A stretch of 64,000 nucleotides of DNA, taken from Corynebacterium aquatimens (GTDB taxonomy: Bacteria > Actinomycetota > Actinomycetes > Mycobacteriales > Mycobacteriaceae). Made by a program: the position numbers and the translations under genes. The notes under the pieces were generated by a model. That model ran no database searches. It had not been told where the DNA came from and saw nothing but the letters and a program-made list of their open reading frames with translations. Within the stretch, counting starts at the first letter, position 1. Each line of letters starts with the position of its first letter. This document shows, piece after piece, positions 51,702-60,531 of the stretch. The stretch spans positions 2,294,001 to 2,358,000 of the forward strand of contig NZ_CP046980.1 in NCBI RefSeq assembly GCF_030408395.1, given 5' to 3'.

Positions 51702-52265
51702 CTAGCGGAAGTTGAGGAACGCCTTCGACGGGGTGGGGCCGCGCTGACCTTGGTATTTGGAGCCGAGTGCGCCCGAGCCATAGGGGGTTTCGGCGGGTGA
51801 AGTCATGGTGAACAGCGCGAGTTGGCCGACTTTCATCCCGGGCCATAGCGTGATAGGGAGGTTGGCCACGTTGGAGAGTTCCAGCGTGATGTGGCCACAA
51901 AAACCGGGGTCGATGAACCCGGCGGTGGAGTGGGTTAGCAGGCCGAGGCGGCCGAGGGAGCTTTTGCCCTCAAGGCGGCCAGCGAGGTCCGCCGGCAAAG
52001 TGAACGTTTCTAAGGTGCTGGCCAGCACAAACTCGCCTGGGTGGAGGACAAAGGGCTCATCGGTCCCGACCTCAACCAGGGTGGTCAGGTCCGGCATTTC
52101 TTCTTTGGGATCAATGTGCGTGTAGCGCGAGTTGTTGAACACGCGGAATAGGTTGTCCAGCCGCACATCGATTGAGCTTGGTTGAACCATGGCGGCATCG
52201 AACGGATCGATGCCCAGGCGACCGTCGTCAATAGCGGAGCGAATGTCACGATCTGAAAGCAGCAC
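51702..52265 (-). CDS. dcd: dCTP deaminase
   Basis: 187 residues, normal length. [23 protein letters not shown] and the catalytic [17 protein letters not shown] are clear. It deaminates dCTP to dUTP; the actinobacterial type often also hydrolyses dUTP to dUMP. The C-terminal [16 protein letters not shown] is the nucleotide-closing tail. It lies 113 bases from the tRNA-Gly on the opposite strand. Confidence 0.95.
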   Translation of the reverse strand: MLLSDRDIRSAIDDGRLGIDPFDAAMVQPSSIDVRLDNLFRVFNNSRYTHIDPKEEMPDLTTLVEVGTDEPFVLHPGEFVLASTLETFTLPADLAGRLEGKSSLGRLGLLTHSTAGFIDPGFCGHITLELSNVANLPITLWPGMKVGQLALFTMTSPAETPYGSGALGSKYQGQRGPTPSKAFLNFR

Positions 52266-52378
52266 GTCTTCAAGCTTAACGGGTGTGGGAGGCGCACGAG
52301 TTGCCGGGCGTTTTCCGTGACGGAACGAGGCGGTGCTAGTGTTATTCGCGTATTGTTTGCTGCCTCACGGCAGCTGCT

Positions 52379-52452
52379 GCCGGCGTAGTTTAGTGGTAGA
52401 ACATCAGCTTCCCAAGCTGAGAGTGCGAGTTCGATTCTCGTCGCCGGCTCCA
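52379..52452 (+). tRNA. tRNA-Gly (anticodon CCC)
   Basis: 74 bases with encoded CCA. The acceptor GCCGGCG pairs with CGCCGGC. The D arm is GTTT/GAAC. The anticodon stem TCAGC/GCTGA encloses loop TTCCCAA, so positions 34-36 are CCC. The T arm GCGAG/CTCGT encloses TTCGATT. Confidence 0.93.
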
Positions 52453-52518
52453 TTTTGGCCCAGGGTTTGGCTCGGGGTTTTAGCCCGCGGGGTCTCGCGG
52501 TGGGTTACTCTGCACCAC

Positions 52519-53478
52519 ATGAGACTCAGATCGGTCCGCGCGGGGATCGCGGCAGCTATAACAGCCCTCACGTTCGCTTCGAGCCCGCTCGCGCTTGCCG
52601 ACGAACCCCCCACAACTACTGCCGAACCCACCACAACCACAAGCACCGACGTGCGCAGCTCGGATGCGCTGAGCTCGGTGGGACCCGGCCATTTCGCTGG
52701 TGACCTCCTGGGCCGGAAGGTGTTCAACGTGCCTGGCTGTGTGCCGTCGCCGGAGCACCCGACCCCAGTGTTGTTCGTCCACGGCACCGCGGGGAATACG
52801 GCGATGTGGCTGCCGGCGGCCCGCGCCTTGAAGAAGCGCGGGTACTGCGTCTACGGCTGGGATTACGGGAAGCTTCCTGCGCGAGAGCAGGCGCTTTTCC
52901 CCGGTTTCTATGGCTTGGCCGATATCAACGACAACGCCAAGGAGCTCGCCGCCAACGTAGAGCGGGTCAAGCAGATGACTGGCGCGAAGCAGGTCGACCT
53001 CGTCGGGCATTCCCAGGGCGGGACGCTCACCAAGAAGTACATCGCGCAGCTTGGCGGCGCGGATAGCGTTCGGCGCGTCGTGGCCGCGGGCGGTTCCTTC
53101 CACGGCACCACCATGGGTGGCATGACGGAGGTCGCTGAAAGTAAGGGAGGCCAGCAGACCCGTTCCCGCGTTCGCGCTGGTGATCAGCAGCGGTGGAACT
53201 CTGAGCACATCCGCGAGCTCAACACCTTCCCAGACACGGACCCGCGCGTGGTGTACACGTCGATTTATTCGCCTAGCGACGGTGTTGTTACCCCCTACAG
53301 CTCCTCTATGCTCGAATCGGTGGGCGGCGCCGACGTTGCAAACGTGAACGTTGAAGCCACGTGCGGAGGGTACGTCAACCACATCTTCATGCCGATGAAC
53401 AGGAAGATTACGGCGATGGTGGTGTGGGGATTAGAGCGGGAGGTCGGCGACCACGCTCCGAAGGGGTGCCGGTTCTAA
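52519..53478 (+). CDS. Secreted triacylglycerol lipase/esterase (class 2 type)
   Basis: 319 residues from ATG 52519; longer frames run through the tRNA. A signal peptide ends near PLALADE, then a Thr/Pro-rich linker. The alpha/beta hydrolase core shows the oxyanion motif FVHGTAGNTAMW, the nucleophile elbow LVGHSQGG, a candidate catalytic Asp in YSPSDGVV, and a His in YVNHIFM. It is probably exported and active on lipids or esters in the mycomembrane environment. No strong ribosome binding site. Confidence 0.88.
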   Translation: MRLRSVRAGIAAAITALTFASSPLALADEPPTTTAEPTTTTSTDVRSSDALSSVGPGHFAGDLLGRKVFNVPGCVPSPEHPTPVLFVHGTAGNTAMWLPAARALKKRGYCVYGWDYGKLPAREQALFPGFYGLADINDNAKELAANVERVKQMTGAKQVDLVGHSQGGTLTKKYIAQLGGADSVRRVVAAGGSFHGTTMGGMTEVAESKGGQQTRSRVRAGDQQRWNSEHIRELNTFPDTDPRVVYTSIYSPSDGVVTPYSSSMLESVGGADVANVNVEATCGGYVNHIFMPMNRKITAMVVWGLEREVGDHAPKGCRF

Positions 53479-53498
53479 GGCAACCGGCCCAAAGCCCA

Positions 53499-55196
53499 CT
53501 ACCCGCAGCGAACGATCGGCTGCGGATCGTAGACCGTCGTGACTTGCTCGCGTTTGAGCTCCCGCCCGCCAAGGTCAGAAATGATGCGCGTGTCTGAGGT
53601 GGTAAACCCCGGCGCGCCGCCGCCCGGCACGCAGCCTGGTCCGCTCACGACCTGTGGTGATGGCGCGGTTTCGGCCCAGCGCCCGCCGTTGACCGACTCG
53701 ACCTTGTAGGTCCGCGTGCCTTTCAACCGCACGGTGATTTCCCCGCCGCCGAAGGAGGTCTCAATCCGCACCGGGTGGGGCGAATCGTTGCGGATCTTCA
53801 GGTCGATGGCCCCTTCGTACACGGTGGCCTCGCGCCCGGCGGGGTACCGGGAGATGTAATAGGAGTGCGGCGTGTGCTCGATGTCGGTCATGCCCGCGAA
53901 ATAGGAGGCGTTGTACAAGGTCGTCGCAAATTGGCTGATGCCGCCGCCGACGGCGCGTCCGGCGTGGCCGTCGATAATAATGCCCGACTCCACGTAGCCT
54001 TGCGCTGCACCGCGCGGACCCGTGTAGCCGTTAAGCGAAAACGTCTCACCGGGGCTCACGTACGCGCCGTTGACCTGAGCGGCCACAAGTTCAATGTTGC
54101 GCCCAGACGCGGTCTCAAACCCGCCGGTGGTGAACTCGCCAACCACGTCATCGAAGGTTGCCTTGCGCGCATCCGCATCCGTAAATGTCGCCGGCACGGG
54201 CTTGTACACCGCGTCCCATTCGCGCGGCTCCTCGCCGAATACTCGGCCCTCGAGCCCGGCCAAAGAGTCGCCCCACTCAATCTTGATCCCGTCTTTGTGG
54301 GGCGTGATGTCGCCTGCCGCGTTGATCCGCGCGTTGACCATCTCGTGCACGGTCGGTGCAAGCTGCTCCCCGAAGATCGCACCCGTGCGCTTGTAATCAA
54401 CTTTCGGCACGATCGCGCCGTCGACGCCTGGGAAGCTCACGACTTCGCCGAGCCGCTCCACCGGGATCACCGCGTTCACATCGTCGCGGCCGTTGAGCTT
54501 CAGCGGCCCAGCCAGCGCCGCTTTCACCGGCCCGTCCAGCGCTGCCTTGATCGCGGCATCGTTGATCTTCGGCTCCACGTCGGCCGGCTCAAGCGTGATC
54601 CCCTCGGGGTTCAGCCATTCCGTGGGCACAACGTCCGTTAACTGCGAAAGCTCGACCTTCTGCCCCAGCACGGGGTCCTTCACGTCGGCTTTTCCCTTGT
54701 TCACGGAAATGGTGCCGTCGATAGGCGAGACGAAAAGATCCTGCGTCACGCGCTCCATCGCTGGCTCCATGTGCCCAGGGTCAACCGTGGAGATAATGTC
54801 TGCCTCGCGCTTGCGAAAAAGCCCCGCGACCCGCACAAACGGGTTGTAGCTCTCGGTGCCCACGCGCTCGATCGTCGCGTCCCAATCCACGCCGAGCCCC
54901 GCCTTCGACGGCACAAACTCCGCGGTCTTGTCCCCCGCCGCCACGGTCACGGGCTTGTTTTCAACGCCGCCAAGCTCACGGGAAAGCTTATCGACGGCCT
55001 CCCCAGGCACCATTCCCCCCACCGCGACGCCGCCGACGTACGTACCGCGCGGAGTTTTGCCCTTGTTGAGCGCAACGTCGGCGAGGTACACAGCGAACAG
55101 CAGGAGCAGCAGGCTGGCGACAATCCAGACCGCGAACCTCGCGCTGGTGCGAAGCCCGCGGGCGCGCTGGGCTCCAAGCTCTGGATCGTGAGTCAT
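53499..55196 (-). CDS. VanW family envelope protein
   Basis: 565 residues from ATG 55196. One TM at ~16-38 places most of the protein outside. Residues ~60-350 contain two peptidoglycan-binding-like (PG_binding_4) modules, recognisable from GMVPGEAVDKLSREL and DGTISVNKGKADV. Residues ~385-520 are the VanW domain (FTTGGFETASGRNIELVAAQVNG, VSPGETFSLNGYTGPRGAAQGY, GGGISQFATTLYNASYFAG). These proteins are thought to act on the cell wall, activity not established. It is divergent from DUF2613/aftD, sharing a short regulatory gap. Confidence 0.88.
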   Translation of the reverse strand: MTHDPELGAQRARGLRTSARFAVWIVASLLLLLFAVYLADVALNKGKTPRGTYVGGVAVGGMVPGEAVDKLSRELGGVENKPVTVAAGDKTAEFVPSKAGLGVDWDATIERVGTESYNPFVRVAGLFRKREADIISTVDPGHMEPAMERVTQDLFVSPIDGTISVNKGKADVKDPVLGQKVELSQLTDVVPTEWLNPEGITLEPADVEPKINDAAIKAALDGPVKAALAGPLKLNGRDDVNAVIPVERLGEVVSFPGVDGAIVPKVDYKRTGAIFGEQLAPTVHEMVNARINAAGDITPHKDGIKIEWGDSLAGLEGRVFGEEPREWDAVYKPVPATFTDADARKATFDDVVGEFTTGGFETASGRNIELVAAQVNGAYVSPGETFSLNGYTGPRGAAQGYVESGIIIDGHAGRAVGGGISQFATTLYNASYFAGMTDIEHTPHSYYISRYPAGREATVYEGAIDLKIRNDSPHPVRIETSFGGGEITVRLKGTRTYKVESVNGGRWAETAPSPQVVSGPGCVPGGGAPGFTTSDTRIISDLGGRELKREQVTTVYDPQPIVRCG

Positions 55197-55331
55197 ACAG
55201 CGCCACAATAGCGCGTTTACGCAGGCCGCCCCAAGGCCAGCGCCGGTGGGATCCGTGAAAACGTTTGCTCCCGCGCCCGTCCCACGCGCCGCAATCACCG
55301 TGTTTCCCCAGGTCGAGGGTTGGTTGAAGTG

Positions 55332-55354
55332 TCACTAAGTGAAACGTTTTCACT
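55332..55354. promoter_or_regulatory. Overlapping palindromes in the vanW-like/DUF2613 divergent promoter
   Basis: TCACTAAGTGA (55332-55342) is a perfect palindrome, and AGTGAAACGTTTTCACT (55338-55354) an imperfect one centred on CG; they share AGTGA. A -10-like TAGCAT at 55360-55365 lies so close to ATG 55373 that the DUF2613 mRNA could be leaderless. The shape suits a LacI- or TetR-type operator; identity unknown. Confidence 0.4.
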
Positions 55355-55372
55355 GTGTTAGCATGAATGTCC

Positions 55373-55570
55373 ATGACGCACCGCCACGCCTCGATTCAGC
55401 GCCGCGCACTCGGCCCCGTCGTGGCCAGCGCCGTGACCGGCACCGTGCTGGGCATCGTCGCTGTCGTGGGGATCGCGGCGTTCAGCGGACAGAACCAGGT
55501 GCCGGAGGGCAACGCGGTGCCTGCGGACCAGGCGGTTCTGGGTGGCCCTGAGTACGGTTCGCGCCGCTAA
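55373..55570 (+). CDS. DUF2613 small membrane protein
   Basis: 65 residues from ATG 55373 (ATG 55367 possible). One hydrophobic helix, VVASAVTGTVLGIVAVVGIAA, is followed by the conserved ending GNAVPADQAVLGGPEYGSRR, which I know as DUF2613. In mycobacteria the equivalent (Rv0236A) also sits beside aftD, so a role with AftD or arabinan assembly is likely but unproven. Its 3' end overlaps the start of aftD by 29 bases. Confidence 0.85.
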   Translation: MTHRHASIQRRALGPVVASAVTGTVLGIVAVVGIAAFSGQNQVPEGNAVPADQAVLGGPEYGSRR

Positions 55571-58500
55571 GCCCGCCCTCCCCTTAGGCCTCCAGCCCCA
55601 CCTGGTGGGCTGGATTTTCCTCACGCTGCTTGCGTTCCTGCAAGCCCCCGGGCGCACGGCCGCGGATACTAAGTTTGACCTCACGGCCAATCCCGCGGGT
55701 TTCCTTGGCCAGGCCACCCACGCCTACACCGATGCCTTCACGTTCGGGCAACTGCAAAACCAGGCCTACGGGTATCTCTTCCCCCAAGGGCTATTCTTTC
55801 TGCTCACCGACCCTGTGCCGGACTGGGTCGCCCAGCGTTTGTGGTGGTCCCTACTTTTAAGCATCGCTTTTTCGGGCACCTTCATCCTTGCCCAGCGTTT
55901 CGGTCTGCGCGGCCCAGCCGCCTTCATCCCGGCCCTGCTGTACGCGCTCAGCCCCCGCATCCTCACCACGCTGACAGCCATTAGCTCCGAGGCCTGGCCC
56001 GTCGCCTTAGTCCCCTGGACCCTCATTCCGCTTTTCGCCCACCGCCTGCGCGCACACCACATCGCCGCCTCACTGATCCCCATTGCCCTGATGGGCGCAG
56101 TCAACGCCGCCGCCACGATGATGGCTTGTCTGCCCGCCGCGCTACTGCTGGTGTACCGCCACGCTTGGCGCCCGCTCCTCGGCTGGCTCGCCGGATGCGC
56201 CCTGGTCAGCGCGTGGTGGATCGGCCCGCTACTCATCCTCGGCCGTTACTCACCCCCATTTCTAGATTTCATCGAATCCGCCTTTGTCACCACCCGCTGG
56301 CTCAACGCCGCCGAAATTCTGCGCGGCACCATGTCATGGGCCCCCTTCGTCGACACCGAACGCGTAGCCGGCCACTTGCTCGTCACCGAGCCCGTCTTCA
56401 TCCTGGCCACGCTCGCTGTTGCGGCTGTTGGGTTCGCTGGGTTGTCGTCGTCAAGCATGCCCATGCGCGGTTACCTCGTGCTCCTGCTGTGCGTGGGGCT
56501 GATTCTTCTGTGCGCCACGCCGCATTCGCTTCTCGACGGCCCCCTCGCCCCCTTCCGGAACCTCCACAAACTGGATCCGATGGTGCGGCTTCCGCTGGTT
56601 CTCGGCGTCGGTGCGGCGCTGAGCCGTGCGACACGACCGACGTGGGTAGCTGTTGTCCTGGTGGCCGTGATTGCCACGGCACCCGCGTGGACCCTGCGTC
56701 TGGCACCCCTCGGGACTTGGGATGACATCCCGGATGGGTGGCGCGCAGCCGCCAGCGCGATGGACACCCGCGCCGCCGGAACGCGCACGCTCATCGTGCC
56801 CGAGGCCTCCTTTGTGCGCCAGGACTGGGGCTGGCCCCGAGACGAACCTATCCAGGCCCTAAGCCACGCGAACTTTGCCACCCGCGACGCAATCCCCCTG
56901 GTCGATCCGGAAGCCATCCGCGGACTCGACGGCCTCATGGCCGTCTATCACGCTTCCGAATCCGCAGGCTCTGCTGGCCCTTCTCCTACTGGCCCTGCCC
57001 CTACCAGCCTTGACTTCCACGAAGCCACACGCGGCTTCGGCATCGGCGCCGTCCTTGACCGCGCGGGTGCCCCTATCCGCGGCGGCGCCGCCCTCGACGT
57101 GTTTGACCCGCAGCGCGACATGATGATCACGGACCGGCTCCTCACCGTCGCCGGCGGCGGCGAGGTGCTCCCTCTCCTCGACGCCCACTTCGGATTCACA
57201 CCCCGAACCCTCCTTGGCGCCAGCACTAGCCCTGCGGCGCGCCCCGACATCGTCACCGACACGCCCGCCCTGCTCACACGCAATTACGGCACGCTGGCCG
57301 GCCCCGTCTCCGCGCACCTTCCCGGCTCACCCTCCGCCAGCGAGGGCGGCGAGATCCACAACCACCTAACCGACTACCCCTCCGCCGGCACCCGCGTCGC
57401 CGTCGACGAAACCGGCGGCACCATCCGCGCGTCCTCCTCGGCTGCGGACGCAACGGCCTTCGGCGGCGCCGACCCCTCACGCTCCGTCACCGCCGCCGTC
57501 GATGGCCTCACCGACACCGCATGGTTCCCCGCCCCCGGCGACCCCGGCTGGATCGAGGTCACCTCCCCCGCCCGCACCGCCACACTCACAACTACAGCCG
57601 ACACAGAACTCACCCTCACCAGCGGCGACACCACCCGCACGGTGGCGGTGCGAAAGGGCGTGGCAACGACCGTCGATAAGCCTGGTGCTACCTTGCGCAT
57701 CGCGCTAAGCAGCGCGAGCGGCATCGCGGAGATCGACGCGGGCGTGCGCCGCATCGTCACCGTCCCCGGCGTTGGCGATAACTACTTTTTCCAACGCCTC
57801 GCGCCGCCGACCGACGTCCTGCGCCGCGCATTTACCACCGACCGCGACGCCACGTTTGAGCTTTCCGCGCCTTCGCTTATCGACAGCCGCCGCCACCAAC
57901 CCGGCCCCATCCACCTCAAACCCGGCCGCCACGAGATCGTGACCGACGCCAAGGTCGTTTCCCTGACCAGCACGATTCCGCCAGCTCCTGCTTCCCCAAC
58001 CCCTGCTTCCCCAATCCCCGGAACACCACACACGATGCCCCACTGGGCCCCCATGACCGGCGCCGTAACGCCCGCCGACCATGACCGAACGATCCTTTCC
58101 ACCCGAGCGTTCAACGTTGGTCTGCGCGCCGAACTCCGCCCGCTCCCCGGCACCTCGCTTCCTGGCTCGTTGGACCCCAGCACCCCGCTCCACCCCGTAC
58201 GCGTCGGCGCTGGTCAGCAAGGTTTCATTGTTCCGGCAGGCGCTGGCGGAACCTTCACGATGACATTCGTGGCGGACACGGCGTACCGGGCATCCTTATT
58301 GATCGGTGGCGCACTCAGCCTGCTCACTGTGGCGTTGTGCCTTTGGATTCAGCCCGCCCGCCGGCGCTCCACGCGCGAAACATCGCTGGTGGCAGACCAC
58401 GCACCTCAACACATCACACCAGTGGCTCTGCTCATCGCGCCTGCGGCAGCCTCGGTCGCTGTCGCGGGGTGGGCTGGTGCACTCGTTTTCGGTATTGGCC

Positions 58501-58916
58501 TCGCGATTCGCCGGTTCACGTTGATTCCGGGGTGGGTGTTGGCGGTGTCGTCGATAGGCATGATGGCTCTATGGCTAGCCAGGGCGCCGTGGCCAAGCGC
58601 CAACTACGCAGGCGATTCGCCGCTGATCGCGCTGGCCGGGGCTCTGGCGCTGGCGGGGTTAGTATACTTCGATGCATTTTCACCGATTCCCGATAACGTT
58701 CCCGCAGGTCACAAGCCCGCGCCCAGGGGCCGAGATCATCGAAGTATACTACCTCCGCGCGATGCGCGCCGCGGGTTTCTCGACCCAGTGGTAACTCACG
58801 TACGCCACGGCAACGGACACCGCCACGGTGAACACCAAAACCGGCACAAAACCCCCGCTGAACAGCTCAATCCCAAGCACCGGAAACGCCATCGCAAGGA
58901 CCGCAACGTGCCATAA
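55542..58916 (+). CDS. aftD: Arabinofuranosyltransferase AftD (DUF3367 type)
   Basis: 1124 residues from GTG 55542. The N-terminal ~400 residues hold about ten TM helices of a GT-C glycosyltransferase, including GRTAADTKFDLTANP on the first outer loop with the acidic residue expected for catalysis. A large extracellular beta-rich region (~430-870) follows, including a carbohydrate-binding-like segment, then further TM helices to ~1040. AftD adds alpha-arabinofuranose to arabinogalactan using decaprenyl-phospho-arabinose. The last ~65 residues are a basic His/Arg tail, read antisense through the end of the next gene, and are probably an accidental extension. Confidence 0.88.
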   Translation: MALSTVRAAKPALPLGLQPHLVGWIFLTLLAFLQAPGRTAADTKFDLTANPAGFLGQATHAYTDAFTFGQLQNQAYGYLFPQGLFFLLTDPVPDWVAQRLWWSLLLSIAFSGTFILAQRFGLRGPAAFIPALLYALSPRILTTLTAISSEAWPVALVPWTLIPLFAHRLRAHHIAASLIPIALMGAVNAAATMMACLPAALLLVYRHAWRPLLGWLAGCALVSAWWIGPLLILGRYSPPFLDFIESAFVTTRWLNAAEILRGTMSWAPFVDTERVAGHLLVTEPVFILATLAVAAVGFAGLSSSSMPMRGYLVLLLCVGLILLCATPHSLLDGPLAPFRNLHKLDPMVRLPLVLGVGAALSRATRPTWVAVVLVAVIATAPAWTLRLAPLGTWDDIPDGWRAAASAMDTRAAGTRTLIVPEASFVRQDWGWPRDEPIQALSHANFATRDAIPLVDPEAIRGLDGLMAVYHASESAGSAGPSPTGPAPTSLDFHEATRGFGIGAVLDRAGAPIRGGAALDVFDPQRDMMITDRLLTVAGGGEVLPLLDAHFGFTPRTLLGASTSPAARPDIVTDTPALLTRNYGTLAGPVSAHLPGSPSASEGGEIHNHLTDYPSAGTRVAVDETGGTIRASSSAADATAFGGADPSRSVTAAVDGLTDTAWFPAPGDPGWIEVTSPARTATLTTTADTELTLTSGDTTRTVAVRKGVATTVDKPGATLRIALSSASGIAEIDAGVRRIVTVPGVGDNYFFQRLAPPTDVLRRAFTTDRDATFELSAPSLIDSRRHQPGPIHLKPGRHEIVTDAKVVSLTSTIPPAPASPTPASPIPGTPHTMPHWAPMTGAVTPADHDRTILSTRAFNVGLRAELRPLPGTSLPGSLDPSTPLHPVRVGAGQQGFIVPAGAGGTFTMTFVADTAYRASLLIGGALSLLTVALCLWIQPARRRSTRETSLVADHAPQHITPVALLIAPAAASVAVAGWAGALVFGIGLAIRRFTLIPGWVLAVSSIGMMALWLARAPWPSANYAGDSPLIALAGALALAGLVYFDAFSPIPDNVPAGHKPAPRGRDHRSILPPRDARRGFLDPVVTHVRHGNGHRHGEHQNRHKTPAEQLNPKHRKRHRKDRNVP
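58660..58751. repeat. 15-bp perfect inverted repeat around the aftD/acyltransferase junction
   Basis: TAGTATACTTCGATG (58660-58674) and CATCGAAGTATACTA (58737-58751) are exact complements with 62 bases between. The right arm includes the stop codon of the acyltransferase gene. No T-run follows either arm. Confidence 0.8.
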
Positions 58917-59801
58917 AAAGATGGAGTAACTCCACCGCCCAAGGGCGCGCATCCATGGGTGCGCCAGAAGGCTCTGGCCCGGCCACAGCGCGTACGGCGC
59001 CACCCAGCAGGCCGCAAACAACGCGCCGAGCAGGATGCGCACGTTGAACTCGCTTGCCGACGGATGCGTCAACCCCGCCGGCCCCACCACCCCAGAAAAC
59101 CATGCAATACCCATACTGAGCAGGGGCAACACCCACCGCGGAAAGGGCCTGTCCGCAATCCGCGGCCGCGGAACCGTGCCCTCACACAGGGCGCACACAA
59201 GCCCCACGGCAAACCACGGCGCGTACGAGATCGGCCAGATCTGCAGGTTGATCCACGGGCTTAAACCCGCCCCAAACGGCGCCCCCGGCAGCCCGGCAAC
59301 AGCACCACCTAGCCACGACCCCCACGCATCCAGCGGCAGCCACGGCCAGGCGAGCGAACCCACAACAAAAACGCTCACAGCCACGGCGCGCCCACCCCGC
59401 CCCAGCGCCAGATATAACGGCAACACCAGGTAAAACGCGACTTCGACGCAGAGGGACCAGAGGTGGGTCAGGCCGTCGATAAGCGAGTGCGGCACGTAGA
59501 TCTGAGTGAGCGTAAGATTCGCAGCGACCTGCCCCCAGCGAAGCCCTGCGAGCTGCGGCAACGCGGCCATGACTACCGTGACGCAGACGAGGTACGCCGG
59601 CGCGATGCGCGCGAAACGCCGCCGCCAATAACTGCGGTGCGTGCCGCGTGCCAGCAAAAACGCGCTCAACGCGAAGAACACGGCGACGAAAAAGTCGAAG
59701 CGCTCGAGCAGCGGCGAGTACGTGCCAGTCTGGAACGCGACGTGCGTGATCACGATGCCCAGCGCCGCGACCGCGCGCAGGCCCTCAAGTTCCGGCAGCA
59801 T
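58749..59801 (-). CDS. tmaT: Acyltransferase 3 family, TmaT-like mycolate acetyltransferase
   Basis: 350 residues with about ten TM helices. PELEGLRAVAALGIVITHV at the start carries the conserved Arg and His of acyltransferase-3 proteins, and SIFLWHVAVLAMAFP and YHWVEKPAARIARR close it. In C. glutamicum the enzyme at this locus (TmaT) acetylates trehalose monomycolate so that MmpL/CmpL transporters can move it. Synteny with aftD, DUF3068 and the MtrP-like gene supports the same role. The 3' end lies inside the antisense tail of aftD. Confidence 0.8.
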   Translation of the reverse strand: MLPELEGLRAVAALGIVITHVAFQTGTYSPLLERFDFFVAVFFALSAFLLARGTHRSYWRRRFARIAPAYLVCVTVVMAALPQLAGLRWGQVAANLTLTQIYVPHSLIDGLTHLWSLCVEVAFYLVLPLYLALGRGGRAVAVSVFVVGSLAWPWLPLDAWGSWLGGAVAGLPGAPFGAGLSPWINLQIWPISYAPWFAVGLVCALCEGTVPRPRIADRPFPRWVLPLLSMGIAWFSGVVGPAGLTHPSASEFNVRILLGALFAACWVAPYALWPGQSLLAHPWMRALGRWSYSIFLWHVAVLAMAFPVLGIELFSGGFVPVLVFTVAVSVAVAYVSYHWVEKPAARIARR

Positions 59802-59847
59802 GTTGCTAGTGTTTTGTGCAGTAATAGCTTGAGTCTAAAGGAGAGCC

Positions 59848-60531
59848 ATGAGGTGGTGCGCGGCCGTCTTCGCCCTCGCGGTCATTCTGGGTAATTTCCT
59901 CGCGCCGCCCATCATCGGCTCGCTCAAGCCGCTGGACCCCGGCACGGTGGATCTGCGGTGGACGTCGGGCATCGATGAGCACATCACGCTTATCGACGCC
60001 CCCAAGAACGCCTCTCCGCCCCTCGGCACCGTTGAGACCTCTTTTAGCGGCGCCGATTCCAGCGGCGCAGACTCCCGCAGAACCGACTCCCGCAAAGTGG
60101 ATATTGACAACGCCACCGGCCCCGACGGCCAAGTGTTCTTCTTTCCCTTCGAACCGCAGCGCCGCAGCGTGAAGTATTGGGATGCGTACGGTCAGGTCAC
60201 GGGCGTTCTTGATTACGTGGGGCCGGGCGAGGGGCAGCCGATGTCTTCGCCAGTGACATACATTTTTTCCGGTGATTTCGCCCGCGATGGTTACGCTGCC
60301 TCGCGCACGGTGGAGGTCGACGCGAAAACTGGGCGCGTAGTGGACATGACCTGGGAACATGACGGGATCACGGACCAGCTCGATGAGGAAACACGAAACG
60401 CGTTGGCTGCCCCGATTCAGCGCGAGCATCAGCTGCTTAAGGCCCTGCAAATCTTTGCGCTGTCGATGCGGCTGGTGGCGGCGATCGCACTCATCTGCGG
60501 AGTAGTGCTTGGTGTCCGCCGCTACCGCTAG
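59848..60531 (+). CDS. DUF3068 envelope protein (short form)
   Basis: 227 residues. TM1 at ~4-22, an outside domain (~25-198) and TM2 at ~203-222 give the in-out-in topology of DUF3068. PATVDLRW-like LDPGTVDLRWTSG and TGRVVDMTWEHDG are visible landmarks. Rv0227c is the mycobacterial counterpart at the same locus. It is shorter than homologues I know, with a repetitive SGADSSGADSR insert. AAAGGAG precedes the ATG. Function unknown but tied to mycolate or arabinan export by context. Confidence 0.8.
   Translation: MRWCAAVFALAVILGNFLAPPIIGSLKPLDPGTVDLRWTSGIDEHITLIDAPKNASPPLGTVETSFSGADSSGADSRRTDSRKVDIDNATGPDGQVFFFPFEPQRRSVKYWDAYGQVTGVLDYVGPGEGQPMSSPVTYIFSGDFARDGYAASRTVEVDAKTGRVVDMTWEHDGITDQLDEETRNALAAPIQREHQLLKALQIFALSMRLVAAIALICGVVLGVRRYR

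Noticed and set aside
52333..52518. Upstream extension of the lipase frame
   Set aside because: It would run through the tRNA-Gly gene; the signal peptide starts cleanly at ATG 52519.
55338..55354. parS-like site (compared with TGTTTCACGTGAAACA)
   Set aside because: The half sites are in the opposite order and the centre differs, so an ordinary operator is more likely.
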